Shown here: positions 21,707-33,798 of the stretch, one piece after another
How the letters are laid out: every line of letters starts with the position of its first letter
Numbering within the stretch: position 1 is the stretch's first letter
DNA from: Boswellia sacra
Taxonomy: Eukaryota; Streptophyta; Magnoliopsida; Sapindales; Burseraceae
Direction of reading: 5' to 3'
NCBI GenBank assembly: GCA_013180625.2
Contig: SNVD02004794.1
Span: 1 to 64,000 of the forward strand
Length of the DNA: 64,000 bases
Position numbers and translations under genes: made by a program
Notes under the pieces: model-generated
Told to the model about the DNA's origin: nothing
What the model saw: the letters and a program-made list of their open reading frames with translations, nothing else
Database searches by the model: none

Positions 21707-22860
21707 CTAATTAATTAATTTTCCTCTCACTTTCTTCCTTTTTTTTAATACATAATACCTCTTTAGCTTGTCCATGTTGATGGGCTCAGTGAACTCATTC
21801 TCTTGCATATCTGGTAAAATGATAGCTCTGTTAGACATGACCTTTATCACAATAAATGGACTCTCCCAGTTGGGTTTAAACTTTCCTCTTGGATCAAACA
21901 CAATTGGTCTTGCTTGCTTAAGGAACAATTCTCCTTCTTTGAACTTCCTTGCCTTTATTCTTTTGTTAAAGGCTGGAGCAGCCTATTTCTGGCATAGTTG
22001 CATGTGATACTTGGCCTTCATTCTTTTCTCATCAATCAGGACTAATTGTTGATATCTATTACGAATCCACTCCTCTTCAGGAATTTCTGCTTCAATCAGA
22101 ACTCTCGCAAATTTCATTTCTATATCAATTGGTAGGATAGCTTCTAAACCATATATTAACGAGAATGGTGTGATGCCGGTCAAACTTTTAGGTGTCATTT
22201 TATAACCCTATAACACAAGCAGCAACTTCTTTTCCCAATCTTTATATGTCTATACCACCTTTGCCAACATCTTTTTGAGGTTCTTGTTAGCTGCTTCTAC
22301 CACCCCATTGGCTTATGGCCGGTATGAAGACGACTTATGGTGTTCAATTCTGTACTTCTCGATCAAAGCCCTAGTCTTGACTTGAAAATGAACCCCATTG
22401 TCAGTCACGACATGGTGTGGTACTCCAAATCTGCATATGATGTTCTTCTCAATGAACTTTGCCATTTGCTTCGCCCCTAACTTAGTATAGGACTCAGCTT
22501 CTATCCATTTAGTGAAGCAATTGATTGCCACCACCACATTTCGATGTCCATTAGAGGTTGATGACCTTATATTGCCTATAATATCGATGCCCCATGCAGC
22601 AAACGGCTATAGTGAAGTCATCCCTTGTAGTTCCAAGGGTGGTTGATGGATCAAGTTTCCATTAATCTGGTACTGGTGACACTTCTTCACAAATTGGACA
22701 TAGTTTGTCTCCATAGTTAGCCAGTAATTAAAATCCTTGCCTTACGACCTTCTTTGCAAGTGGCACACATACACAACTATGGATTTCTTCCATATATCTC
22801 TTCTTGCTTCTTTCGCATCCACACACCTCAGTTGCATCCCTTCAAACATTCTCTTGTACA
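21707..22860 (-). pseudogene. Element A integrase, decayed
   Basis: Reverse strand. The N-terminal zinc-binding region is degraded (KKCHQYQI has Tyr in place of a Cys). The catalytic core keeps all three acidic residues: WGIDIIG near 22590, VTDNGVHF near 22410 and NGVVEAANKN near 22310, the DD35E pattern. The C-terminal part has GKFKPNWESPF near 21890 and ends PINMDKLKRYYVLKKRK at a stop at 21707. Several in-frame stops and a frameshift. Integrase would join element cDNA to chromosomal DNA. There is no chromodomain after the GPF-like module, in keeping with a Tat rather than a chromovirus assignment. Confidence 0.87.
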
Positions 22861-22974
22861 TCATCCACTGATGACGAGTAAATTGTTCGGCCAACTTACG
22901 TAACATAGCCTTATCCTTCTTGTTGGCCTTCTCAGGGAAACTCCTCTCTTCCAAAAATTTCTTTAAGTCGTAGA

Positions 22975-23578
22975 ACCATGGCTTCTCATCTGCTTTAACT
23001 TTTGTTACATAAGGCTCTATGTAATAAGGAACCCATGCTTGTGATATCACAATTGGTCTCCCCAATAATTCTTGTGTATTTATCCATATTGATGCCAACA
23101 AAGCTAATGCGTCAGCCATCTGATTCTCACTTCTAGGAATATGGGTAAAGGTGCACTGCTTAAACCTCCCAATGAACCTTCTGATGTGTTCAAGGTAGGG
23201 CTTTAGCTTCCCTTCTTATAAATCCCAATCTTGGTTGGCTTGCGAGATGACTAGCTTGGAATCTTCGAACACTACTACTTCATCATTACCCATGGCAATC
23301 ACAATTTTTAAACCAAAGGCGCCGGCTTCATACTTGGCCATATTGTTGGCGACTCTGAACTTCAACTTTTTGATAAATGGAATGACTTCTTTAGTTGGTA
23401 ACACTAGAATAACTCCTATTCCAACACCATTATGATTAACAGCTCCATCAAAGAACATTCTTCGTCCCACTATCGGGATTACCCCCATATGTTCTTCTAG
23501 GAATTCCAACTCCCATGGTTCATTGTCCTCAACTGGGTTCATGGCCAAGAATTCTATTACTATTCTTCCTTTCACCAT
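22975..23578 (-). pseudogene. Second (archaeal-like) RNase H of element A
   Basis: Reverse strand: MFFDGAVNHNGVGIGVIL (first catalytic Asp in FDGA), MAKYEAGAFGLKIVIAMG (catalytic Glu in KYEA), VFEDSKLVISQ (Asp in EDS), then the tail SENQMADALALLAS (last Asp in MADAL), all in order. A second RNase H between the RT-linked one and integrase is a mark of the Tat/Ogre lineage. It would trim RNA primers during reverse transcription. A stop after QDWDL near 23216 breaks it. Confidence 0.82.
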
Positions 23579-23997
23579 CTTCTTGGTAACCTATTCAATC
23601 TCGAATTTTGATAACTGTACCAGCCATCTTGCTAGCTTCCCCACCAATGCTAGTGTCTCATAAAGATACTTTATTGGATCCTTCTTCGAGACAGCCTTAA
23701 TTATGTAAGACTAAAAATAGTGCCTCAATTTCTTTGAGAGCGAGACCATAGCTAAATAGTTTTTCTCCATGTAGCTATACTTCGTCTCATATGGTAAGAG
23801 CTTCTTGCTAAGATAATAGATGGCATGGTCTACACCCTTCTCATCTTCTTGTGCCAACATAGCATTGATAGCCTCGTCCTCTAAGGCCAAGTAAAGAATT
23901 AAATTCTTCCCATGTTTTGATGGTCTCAAAAGCGATGGGTTCTGTAAGTACTTCTTAATCCTTTCGAATGCTTCTTGGAAACTAATCATTCCATTCT
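23579..23997 (-). pseudogene. RT-linked RNase H of element A, degenerate
   Basis: Reverse strand: LILYLALEDEAINAMLAQEDEKG, then HAIYYLSKKLLPYETKYSYMEK and LSKKLRHYF, the standard gypsy RT-connected RNase H. Usual catalytic positions appear replaced (LALEDEAINA where D-ASD-A-GAVL is usual), as known for Tat elements in which the second RNase H took over. In-frame stop near 23711. Confidence 0.8.
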
Positions 23998-24002
23998 ACC
24001 GG

Positions 24003-24790
24003 CTAATCCTTCTTCAAAAGCCTGAAAATCGATGCACAAACGGTTGTTAGTTTAGCGATAAACCGATTGATATACTGGATCTTCCCCAAAAACCCTCGAA
24101 CTTCTTTTTTAGTCTTAGGTGACGACATCTCTATCATGGCCTTCACCTTGTCTAGATCTACTTCTATCCCTTTCTTGCCAACTAGAAACCCCAGTAACTT
24201 CCCTGAGGTAACTCCAAAGACATACTTTTTTAGATTTAACTGTAGCTTGTGTTTCTTTACCCTTTCTAGTAATTTGTCTAAGGCTTTGAAATGACCCTCT
24301 TGAGTTTCTGATTTCACCATCATGTCATCCATATAAACTTCTATCTCCTTATGCATCATGTCATGAAATAACATCGTTGCCATTCATTAATAAGTGGCCC
24401 CTGCATTTTTCAATCCGTAGGGTATCACCTTGTAGCAATAAGCTCCCCATTTTGTTATGAAGGCTATCTTCATCTTATCTTCATTGGCCATCATTATCTG
24501 ATTGTATCCAGAAAACCCATCTACAAAAGAAAATATCACATTGGCAGTAGTGCTTTCTGCCAATACATTGATGTGAGGCAAAGGAAAATTGTCCTTTGGT
24601 GAGGCCTTATTCAAGTCTCGGTAATCCACACACATTCAAATCCTTCCATCCTTCTTTGGTACTGGAATGATATTGGCTAACCATTCTGGATACTTCACCA
24701 TTTCCAGAAACTTAGCTTTAATTTGCTTAGAGACTTCCTCTTTGATTTTCTAAGCCTGCTCTGGCCTCATTCTTCTTAACTTTTACTTAA
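24003..24790 (-). pseudogene. Element A reverse transcriptase, decayed
   Basis: Reverse strand: MCVDYRDLNKASPKDNFPLPHI, FSFVDGFSGYNQI, then after a stop at about 24384 the catalytic box VYMDDMMVKS (24338-24309), GKLLGFLVGKKGIEVD, and the thumb PKTKKEVRGFLGKIQYINRFI. Ty3/gypsy type. Reverse transcriptase copies element RNA to DNA in the particle. A stop also precedes MCVDYRD. Very close to the element B copy at 28680-29526. Confidence 0.9.
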
Positions 24791-25603
24791 CTGATTTCAT
24801 ATAAATATAAGTCAAAATTGTTTACTCAATGATGCTTCTATCGATTTCGAGCATGTCGTCATAAGTCCAAGCGAAGACTTCTTCATGTTTCTTTAATAAT
24901 TTTTCAAATTTCTCTCTCTTCAATAATTGTATCGAGTGCAATGCATATGTTCTTAGGTTTTTCGACTGTACCAAGATTAATGTCATGAGTTTGAATGGTA
25001 TGAATTTCAAATATGCTGGTTTGCAAATTATGATGCACAACGCCATCAGGAGAAGCATCAAACAAGTAAGCAAAATTATTTTTCATTGTATTAAACTTTG
25101 AAACATAAAAAATGTCTTCTTCTTTGAAGAGCTTGGATACAAACATATCTTTATAAGATACACTTCTAATTCCTTGCTCGATGAAGCAGCAAGGTCAACG
25201 GATGAATCCAGTGGCCATGCTTGTTCTTGAGGCTTCTCATCCTTAATGGTAATCTTCTCTATCTCTCCTACCAAGTCATGCTCCTTGGAGACTTCTGCCT
25301 GAAAGATATCTCTGAAGATCTCAAATCCGAATTTAGCATTCCTTTGGAAACCCACGGTTCAGTAGCTCATATATACTTCGTATCTTGGGCTTTAACAAAT
25401 TTGATCAATTTCCCTTTGTTGGGCTTATCATCTTCTTCTTTCCTTTTAGATTCATGGCCCAACCCTCTTCTAGAGGTTTGACCGTTGAAGTACAAAAAGA
25501 ATGGTAGGCCACATCCATTTCTCCTAAGTCCAGTTCCTGGCATGTACCCCTATTTCTTCATTATTCCAGTAATGATTGGGCTGACTTCATCAATCATGGC
25601 TAC
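24791..25603 (-). pseudogene. Element A pol linker between protease and RT
   Basis: Reverse strand with frameshifts: GFQRNAKFGFEIFRDIFQAE, then DASPDGVVHHNL and KHEEVFAWTYDDMLEID. It matches 29500-30130 of element B. FAW.Y.DM is the segment that precedes RT in Tat elements. No catalytic residues. Confidence 0.72.
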
Positions 25604-25858
25604 TTAAAAGCCACCCATATAAGATTTTCTCCAACCTTCACGCTCAAAGCAACTGGTGCAATTGTTGAGGCTGCATGAATGGTTATAATCTCCCAATCCA
25701 TGTTGAATCAGATTTTCTGATGCAGGGTCAAAAGATCTCCACGAAGTGGATGGAACCAGTCCTAACAAGACAGCAAATGTGACTAAAATGTCAAGGACTG
25801 TGAATTCATGGCACATGTTCCCATTTTTTTCTTTTATGGGTGACTTGACATGTGGCAT
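25604..25858 (-). pseudogene. Element A protease remnant fused to the leader (gag deleted)
   Basis: Reverse strand: the frame starts in leader sequence (MPHVKSPIKEKNG, equal to the leader of element B at about 33330-33370) and passes at about 25805 directly into HEFTVLDILVTFA, which in element B is deep in the protease (30465-30500). All of gag and the protease active site are gone. The rest continues the protease C-terminal half to HGLGDYNHS. Confidence 0.75.
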
Positions 25859-26281
25859 TTGGTCATGGTTCTATGAGGTTTTGAGTTGATATTATTCCAA
25901 TAATAGGAAATTTAGATTTGCATTTCAACATGGGTTTTGGATATTCATCCTTTTGAAAATTTCTAAAGTCATCTATATGTGCTTGAGTCTCAAGGTTCCA
26001 GTGGTCTGGGCTCCTTTGAGCCAGAGATGCCTCCTTAGGCAAGTCTTATTTTATACCAACTCAATGGTACGTGCTCAAAGGTGATGACACCAAGATGAGT
26101 CATCTAAAGGTCAAATGGAGCCAAAGACTTCTCATGCCAGTGCTACACGGCTAGTTTAGGCAATTCATGTTCATTATGTGCAAAAGTGTAGTGATGCAAT
26201 GACTCATTATATCAACACGGGGTACTAAAAGTTGGTATTCCTATTGGAATCACCTTCCATTATCACTAATGGAGTCACCAC
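25859..26281 (-). other. Element A 5' leader and degraded primer binding site
   Basis: Matches the leader of element B (33300-33798), 57480-57930 and, inverted, 63000-63500. The PBS at 26261-26280 reads on the reverse strand TGGTGACTCCATTAGTGATA, several changes from TGGTGACTCCACTGGGGATA in element B. Confidence 0.75.
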
Positions 26282-28080
26282 TGTGAACGGGGCTTTCATC
26301 CTGTCAAAGTGTTTGTGATCACGACACTATGTTAAATCCTCTTTTGAGATTTAAGGGAACACAAACGAGTCATGGGCACATCTAGAGAAAGGAGTTGCCA
26401 CCCAATTATTCAATTGGTAATGAATAAGGGCAATTCGATCCCTCGCTTTAGAACCTAAACTACCCTCATCCCTTTAGAGATGTGTTCGGGAACTTAGGTA
26501 CGAGCCTTTTGACTTGTCCAGATATGAATCTGACCTCCACTTGGGAAATACCAAATAGGAATAACTCGCGATGTTACTTAGTCTACTTAGCATTGTTCAT
26601 TTTATGCACACATTTTAATTTTTATCTTTGTTAGGCATGTGAGATGATTATTCAATCAATGATAGTTGTATATTCATACAAAGAAAGAGAGAGGAGAATA
26701 GATTACATTTCTGTCATACATGGGGGAAGGGGAAAGGATCATAACATTGCTATTCAACAATAACATAATGTTCCATACATTCACATACATTCGAAACTCA
26801 ATAAATGTTGAATTTCTTACCACCATATATGAGTCTATTCAACGTCTATCGAGCTTCTTTAAATATCCATCTAAACATAGCTAAGGCATTCATTCTTAGT
26901 GATAGTCCCTCACTATCAATGTGAGTCCACCATCACTTCATGGCATTATACAATTACACTTCTAAATACACAAATATTCATAAGTCATACAAAGCCATAA
27001 TCTAATATCATGACATTCTAGCCTAAATTTTGATAAATTATATTATGACAATTCTACCTATAGCTACTCTAGCATAATTCAAATCATGGCATTTCTAGCC
27101 TAAAACATAGTATTCATGGCATATTCTAGTCTAATTCATGGTATTCATGGCATATTCTAGCCTAATTCAAACAATCACCAATCATAGCATTCAAGGGCAA
27201 AATTGTAATTCTACCTATTCTATGCTATTTCCTAACATTCATCAAAGCAAGTAAGTTTTCCTAACATGAATCTAATCATGTGCTCTTAAGCATGATTCTA
27301 AACATGTTCTCCTAGTCATGTTTCTAAGCATTCGCAAAGAAAGTAAATTCCTAAGCATGATTCTAAAAAAGGAAAGTTCGCGAACTTACGTCGAAACACT
27401 TATCCATCTTGCGAAATAAATGGAGTTAGAACAATTAATAATAATCCTAAACATGCCTTTTCTAAGCAAGAAAAGTAGAGGGGAGAATAGGAGGGAGGAG
27501 AAAATTCTGCTCCCAAGATGTATCATTTCTGGGTTTAAAGCAATAGAACGCCTAAAAAAATTATACTGAAAAAGACTTCTCAAATTCTTGAGTGTGTCTT
27601 CATGAGGGAGAAAGAGATGATTTTATTTGACAATCGGTGTGAATTGTAAAATGAAAGGAGTAGGGTTTATATAGGAGAGGGGTGTAGATGAAAAGGGAAA
27701 TTTTATCAAGCTAATTTTGAAAAATAACCCAACAAGGGTCAAGCGGCCATCCTCAAACAGTCGAGCGACTGTCTGATGGCCAGTCAGTCAATTTCTCACA
27801 GCCCCTTTCCATTTTTTGTCTTCCTTCAATGCAACCCCTTTAGACTTTTGTTCCTTCGATCGCGTATAACTTCCCGAGTTCAACTTCGATTTGCGATCCA
27901 TAAATTCATACAAAAACTAGACATCCGTACCTTTGCAATGGCATATGACTCATCAACAGATTCCTCCAGGATTAATTTGTGTTGATTTCTCTTCTTAACT
28001 TTTGAGGGCATTTTGGTCATTTTCTTTGCTCAACATTCATCTTCGTTTCATCCTCGAGCCTAAAAAATCTAGTGTCTTCA
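26282..28080 (-). repeat. 5' LTR of Tat element A (1799 bp)
   Basis: Starts TGTGAACGGGGCTTTCAT next to the PBS and ends TCTAGTGTCTTCA at 28080. Contains the features shared by the family: the AACTAGACATCCGTA...ATGACTCATCA box and, on the reverse strand, a TATATAAACCC TATA box. The right flank is RNase H coding of element B, so A inserted into B. Confidence 0.87.
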
Positions 28081-31013
28081 AGCTTTGTCAAAGAACGTAC
28101 TCCATCCCATGATCAAGATTACTACCAAATGTTCATTTAGTAAATCCAATTCCCATGGTTTATCATCGTCGATCGAATTTATGGCCACAAATTCTATAAC
28201 TACTCTTCCTTTCACTGCCTTCTTGGCAACATACTTAATGTCAAAATCTAACAATTGGACTAGCCATCTTGCTAGCTTTCCCACTAAAGATGGTGTTTCA
28301 TAAAGATACTTCATTGGATCCTCCTTCGAGATAGCCTTAATCTTACAAGACTGAAAGTAGTGCCTCAACTTCTTTGAGAGCCACACCATGGCTAAGCACG
28401 TCTTGTCTATGTAACTGTATTTCATCTTATATGATACAACTTCTTACTAAGATAATAAATGTTATGTTCCAAACCATTCTCATCTTCTTGTGCTAACATA
28501 GCACCTGTGGCCTCCTCTCATCTTCTTGTGCTAACATAGCACCTGTGGCCTCCTCCTCAAGAGCCAAATAGAGAATCAAATTCTTGCCAGGTTTTAATGG
28601 TCTCAAATTGGCAGATTCTGCAAATACTTTTTAATCTTTTCAAACGCCTCTTGCTATCGATCATTCCATGTTATTGGTTAAATCCTTCTTTAGGAGTCTG
28701 GAGATTGGTGCATAAACTATTGTCAATTTGACAATGAATCGACTAACGTATTAGATTTTTCTAAGAAACTCTGTAACTTTTATTTTGTCTTGGGCAATGG
28801 TATCTCCACAATTGCCGTAACGTCGTCAAAATCTACCCCTATCCTTTTCTTGCCAGCAAGGAACCCCAATAGCTTCCTTGAGGTGGCTTAAAAAACACAC
28901 TTCTTCGAATTTAGTTATAGCTTGCACTTCTTTATGCTTTCTAGGAATCTCCTAATGCTTTAAAGTAACCATCTCGAGTTTCGAAATTCACCATCATGCT
29001 ATTTACATATACTTCCATGTCCTTTTGCATCATATCGTGGAATATGTCATTGCCATTCGTTGGTAGGTTGCCCCTGCATTCTTCAATCCGAAGGGCATCA
29101 CCTTACAACAATAGGTTCGCACTTCGTAATGAAAGCCATTTTCATCTTGTCTTCATTGGCCATCAGTATCTAGTTGTAACCAGAAAACCCATCTACAAAA
29201 GAGAACATCACACTAGTGGCGATACTATCTACTAATGCATCAATGTGAGGCAAAGGAAAGCCATTCTCTGGTGAGGCCTTATTCAAGTCTTGATAAGCAA
29301 CAAACTTTTAGACCTTTCCATCCTTCTTTTGCATTGGCATGATGTTGGCTAACCAATTCGAATACTTCACCATTTCTAGAAACTTGGCTTTGATTTGGTT
29401 GGAGACTTCTTCCTTGATTTTCCAAGCCCATTCTAGTCTTAGCCTCCTCAACTTCTGCTTGACAAACTTTATGTGCAGATACATTGGAATCATATGCTCA
29501 GTGATACTTCTATTGATTTCAGACATGTCATTATAGGACTAGGCAAAGACTTCTTCATGTTTCTTTAATAATTTTTCAAATCTCTCTTTCTCTCTCTTTA
29601 GGAGTTGTATCAAGTGCAATGTATATGTTCTTGGGTTTCTCAAGTACCAAGATTAATATCGTGAGTTTGAATGGCATGGATGTCAAATATGCTAGTGAAA
29701 TGCAAATTATAACGCATAATACCATTAGGACAGACATCAAAAAAGTAAACAAAATTATTCTTTATTGTATTAAACTTTGAGACGTAAATAATGTCCTCTT
29801 CTTTAAAGAGGTTAGGAACAAATACATCTTCATAATAGACATCTTTGATCCCTTATTCAATGAAAGCAGCAAGGTTGACAGATGGTCCATTGATGGTGCT
29901 TGATCTTGAGGCTTCTTCTTCTTGATCTTCATCTTTTCAATCTCCTCAGCCAGATCATACCTCTTGATAATTTTCGCCTGTAGCATGTCCTTGAAAGTCT
30001 CAAATCTGGGCTTTAACATTCCTTTGTAAACCCATGGCTTAGCAGTTCCCACATATTTCATAACTTTGGCTCTCACAAACTTAATGAACAACATTCTTAG
30101 CCTCAAAGCCTTATTCTTCATCAAACACATAGCCTAACCCTCTTCTAGTACGTTGGCCTTTAAAATCTGGAAGGGATGGTAGTCTAATTCCATTCATCCC
30201 AAGCCCAGTTGGTGGCAAGTATCCTTGTTTCTTTATTATTCTAGCAATAATTGGACTGGCTTCATCAATTATGGCTACATGGGAGCCTTTCATGTATGGT
30301 ATCCCCTCAACCTTCACACTTATGGCAACAAGTGCAATGGTTGAGACAGCATGAATGGTCATAACCTCCCCATCTATATTGAAGCAGATCTTTTGATGTA
30401 AAGTGGAAAGAACTCTACCAAGTGGATGAAACCATGCTTGGCCTAACAAAGTAGCAAAGTGATGGGAATGTCAGGGACTGTGAACTCATTCATCACTTCA
30501 ATAGACTCAGTCTTCACTAACACCTTGAAAATCCCAATGGCATTCCTTTTTGACTCATCATAAGCCCTAATCACCATCTTACAAGGCTCAAGGTCATCTT
30601 CACTTACCTTATATTTGTGTAACACCTTCATAGGCACAATATTAATAGTTGACCCCATCATCTACCATAACACAAGGAGATATCTTCCCATTTATCTCTA
30701 TGGTAATGAACAAAGGCTTATTGTGGTTCCTCCCTTTGAAAGGTAAGTCATTGTCAGTGAAGGTGATTAAACCCCTCTCACTGACCCCATTAGGTTCTCT
30801 TTCGGTCATGGCAATAAAAATCTCATTAGGAGTGGTAGCCATTGATATCTCCATATTTGTTAAAGCCTTTGCCATGGCTTCTCTATGCTTTTGGGAATAA
30901 ATCAACAAGTCCCAAATGCTAGCATTTGCTTGAGTTTTCTTCAATTGCTTGTTCATTTGATCTTGTTCTTCTTTAGTTTCTTCCTTGCCAACTTCTTTGC
31001 CTTTCTCAATCAT
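28081..31013 (-). pseudogene. Element B pol: protease, RT and first RNase H, cut by element A
   Basis: Reverse strand. Protease region 31013-30111: ISPCVMVDDG.. INIVPMKVL and, after it, VMNEFTVPDIPIT and GQAWFHPLG. Linker to about 29540 (SEINRSI). RT 29526-28680 with LNKASP.NGFPLPHI, FSFVDGFSGYN and KLLGFLAGKK; the YxDD box falls in a badly broken stretch near 28990. RT-linked RNase H 28680-28081 (KYSYIDKTCLAMVWLSKKLRHYF ... IMGWSTFFD). Coding ends in FFD, the first catalytic block of the second RNase H, exactly where element A's LTR begins. Many stops and frameshifts, including one from a 38-bp duplication at 28479-28554. The missing 3' half of B is not found elsewhere in the window. Confidence 0.87.
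28479..28554. repeat. Perfect 38-bp tandem duplication in element B pol
   Basis: CTCATCTTCTTGTGCTAACA...GGCCTCCT occurs at 28479-28516 and again at 28517-28554 without change. 38 is not a multiple of three, so it shifts the frame. Confidence 0.93.
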
Positions 31014-31199
31014 TTCCTCCTCCTCGACTATTTTTTCCTTCTTATTCTCATGGTAATATGTACCACTACTTGTCGCTCCTTGGAAATTCTCATTCTCTCA
31101 GTTTGAGTGTTTCTCCCTCAACTTTCTCCTATTCTTCATCACTATAAAAGTCAATCCAAAAGTTAGGAAGGGTCTTGATGTTATGAATATCATCCCATA

Positions 31200-33060
31200 T
31201 ACCCATGACTCTCATTTCTTTGCACCTTCTAGGTAAACTCTTTCTCCTCACAATGCTCTCAGCTTGCTCTTATTTTTTAGCTTCATTACCCTTCTTAACC
31301 TTAAGTTTTCTAGGTGATGGGCTTCTTCTAGTCTTTTTTCTAGCCATCCACTTCTTGGCAAAGGTATTTGATGGTGTGGACTTCTTCTTGGCAAATGCGT
31401 CTTCATCTTCCACCTCAACTTCTTCTTCATCTTTCTTTTGTTGTTCTTCTTCCGTATGGTCACTGCGACACACAAATTGGGGTTTTAGGCTTTGCTTGAC
31501 CCCTTTCATTGCAATATTGATCCATATGCCCTTCTTGGTGAAAAACTAGGCTACAAAAAGAATGAGCTCTTCGTCCACCCTTTCAATGATCTCCTAGGCT
31601 CTTCTACCTTAGACTTCTTCTTTGTGGCCACCTTTCTAATAGACCCTTCTTGTTGCTTAAGTTTGGTCTTCTCCCTTTTCTTGGCTCTCTTAGCCTTGCT
31701 TGATCCATCCTTTTCCTTAAAAGAGTTCATCACTTCTTCATCAGTTAAGCTCGACCCAATCATATTGGTCGATGGTGGAGGTACCCAGTTATGGTTTGGT
31801 AGAGGGTTACTTCTTATCTTGGGCTCTTCCAGCTCTGGATCGAGAATCCTACCTTTATCAATCAAATCTTGAGTCTTATGGCAAAGACGAGTGTAATTGT
31901 CGATTTTGTGATTGATCACTTGGTGAAAATCACATTTCTCGTGATGCCTCTAATTCCTTGGCAATGGATTTGGAAGCTCTCTTGGTGGCAATAGCTGCAA
32001 GATCCCTTCGGCCCCCAATCTTACAAAGATCTTTGACACTGATCTCCCCAAGTGACTGAACCTTCTTTATTGGGCAACTGCTTTCACCTCAACATGCTTC
32101 GTACTACACCCACCAACCTGATGGTACTGCCCTAGATTTCTTCGAGGGTAACTGTATTTGCTTCTTTTCTGCTTGGCCTCCAAATCTTCTATTTGGATGC
32201 CTGAATCGTACAAATCTTCAAATGTTTTCATTAGAAACCCACAAGCCTATCTCCAATGAAAGCATGGGCCCTATTGATTACCATATGGACCTAGTCCTTC
32301 TTCGTGAGCCTCGTCTTCATCTTGGTAACTTTGGCCCTCCAACATACTAGGTACTCCCAAAAGGTCTCATTAGGCTTTTGGTGAGTCATCTCCAAATCCC
32401 TAAGGTTAACCCCTAGTTGGGTATTATGGTGATATTATTCCACGAACTGCTCGGATAGCTCCTCCTAATCTTCTAAAATCTTTTGCAAAGTTCATGATAC
32501 CATACTACTACATCATCTTCTAAGGATAGCATGAAATACTTCACAATGTACTCCTTTGACAAAAGAATGTTGGCCATGGTAACAGCATACTATCTCAAAT
32601 ATGTCTTCAGATTGCCATCTCCATTAAACTTGGGCAAATCTGGCATGTATAAGTCCGGTGGCAAATCATTGTCTCTGATAAATGAAACGTCATCTAGGTC
32701 TTCGACCCTTTTCAACCCCTTCTTTAAGAGAGATTAGACCTTCTCCATGTCTTTGGTTAATTGCCTGATTGATGCGGACTCATCTTGGTTGGCTGGGCCT
32801 TTCCCCCTATCTTCATCTTGGCTAGTCACACTCTCATCGCCATGATTATCTTCAGACGAAGGCTGGATCATGCGGTTAGGTCCATTTTGTAGAGCTTCGA
32901 TGAGTTAGGCCATTTGTTATTAGAGTGTAGTCATATCGACTTTCAATTAGACCATCTCTTTATTATTGTTGTTATGTGCGACCATTTTAGCAACTCGTTC
33001 CTCTTATCTTGTTAAACGACCACCTCATCTAACCCAAGCTATGATGGCTGCAAAACAAAG
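31200..33060 (-). pseudogene. Element B gag, decayed
   Basis: Reverse strand, starting near 33056 (AAIIAWVR) and running through MAxLIEALQNGPN, LPDLYMPDLPKFNGDGNLKTYL, VKYFMLSLEDDVVVWYHEL (retrotransposon gag fold), then a charged C-terminal part (EEVMNSFKEKDGSSKAKRAKK, 31919-31551; KEDEEEVEVEDEDA near 31400). Interrupted by more than ten stops. It aligns with the gag pieces at 56096-57245 and 63741-64000. I see no CCHC knuckle. Gag and pol appear to be separate frames. Confidence 0.78.
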
Positions 33061-33798
33061 GTGTTAATGCCATTTATGCGTGCATGCATGTATGCATGGT
33101 ATGATACATGCTTGTATAAGAGCATAGATATACTTTTAACCTTCCAACCTTTTTTCTCCCACACACATGCGATCGAGTCTCTTATCCTTTTTGGTCTCAT
33201 TCCCAAGTCATCATCATGGGATGTGGGAATGCAATTTTCTCTCTCCTAATTTCTAACATTCAAGTTGATGTTGGATTCTTCATGATTATCATAACATGGC
33301 TCTAAATGTCATGATAACCTTAACTCATGGCACATGCCCCCATTTTTTTCTTATAGGTGATTCGACATGCAATATTCATTCATAATTCCATGAGGTATGA
33401 GTTAATATTCTTTTAATCATGTCATTTACATCCATGGACATGCATTTCAACATGGGTTTTGGATATTCATCATATTGGAAATTTCTAGATTCATCTACAT
33501 GGGCTTGAGTCTTAAGGATCCAATAGTCTGGGCTTATTGAAACGAGAAACGCCCCTTTAGGCTGGTCTCTTTTTATACAAAATCAATGGTACGTGCTCAA
33601 AGGTGGTGATACCAACATGAGTTATCTAAAGGTCGAATAAAGCCAAAGAATTCTCATGTCGATGCCACATGGCTAGTTTAGATAGTTCGTGCTCTTTGTG
33701 TGCAAAGTGTAGTGATGCAAGGAATCAAAATGACAAAGCTATTAGAATTTGGTATCCCAATTGGAATCAACTCCTCTTATCCCCAGTGGAGTCACCAC
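33061..33798 (-). other. Element B 5' leader and primer binding site (tRNA-Arg type)
   Basis: The PBS at 33778-33797 reads on the reverse strand TGGTGACTCCACTGGGGATA, which from memory is complementary to the 3' end of a plant tRNA-Arg (..ATCCCCAGTGGAGTC.CCA) with one mismatch. One base separates it from the LTR. Tat/Ogre elements are known to use tRNA-Arg. The leader carries no long ORF. Confidence 0.75.
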
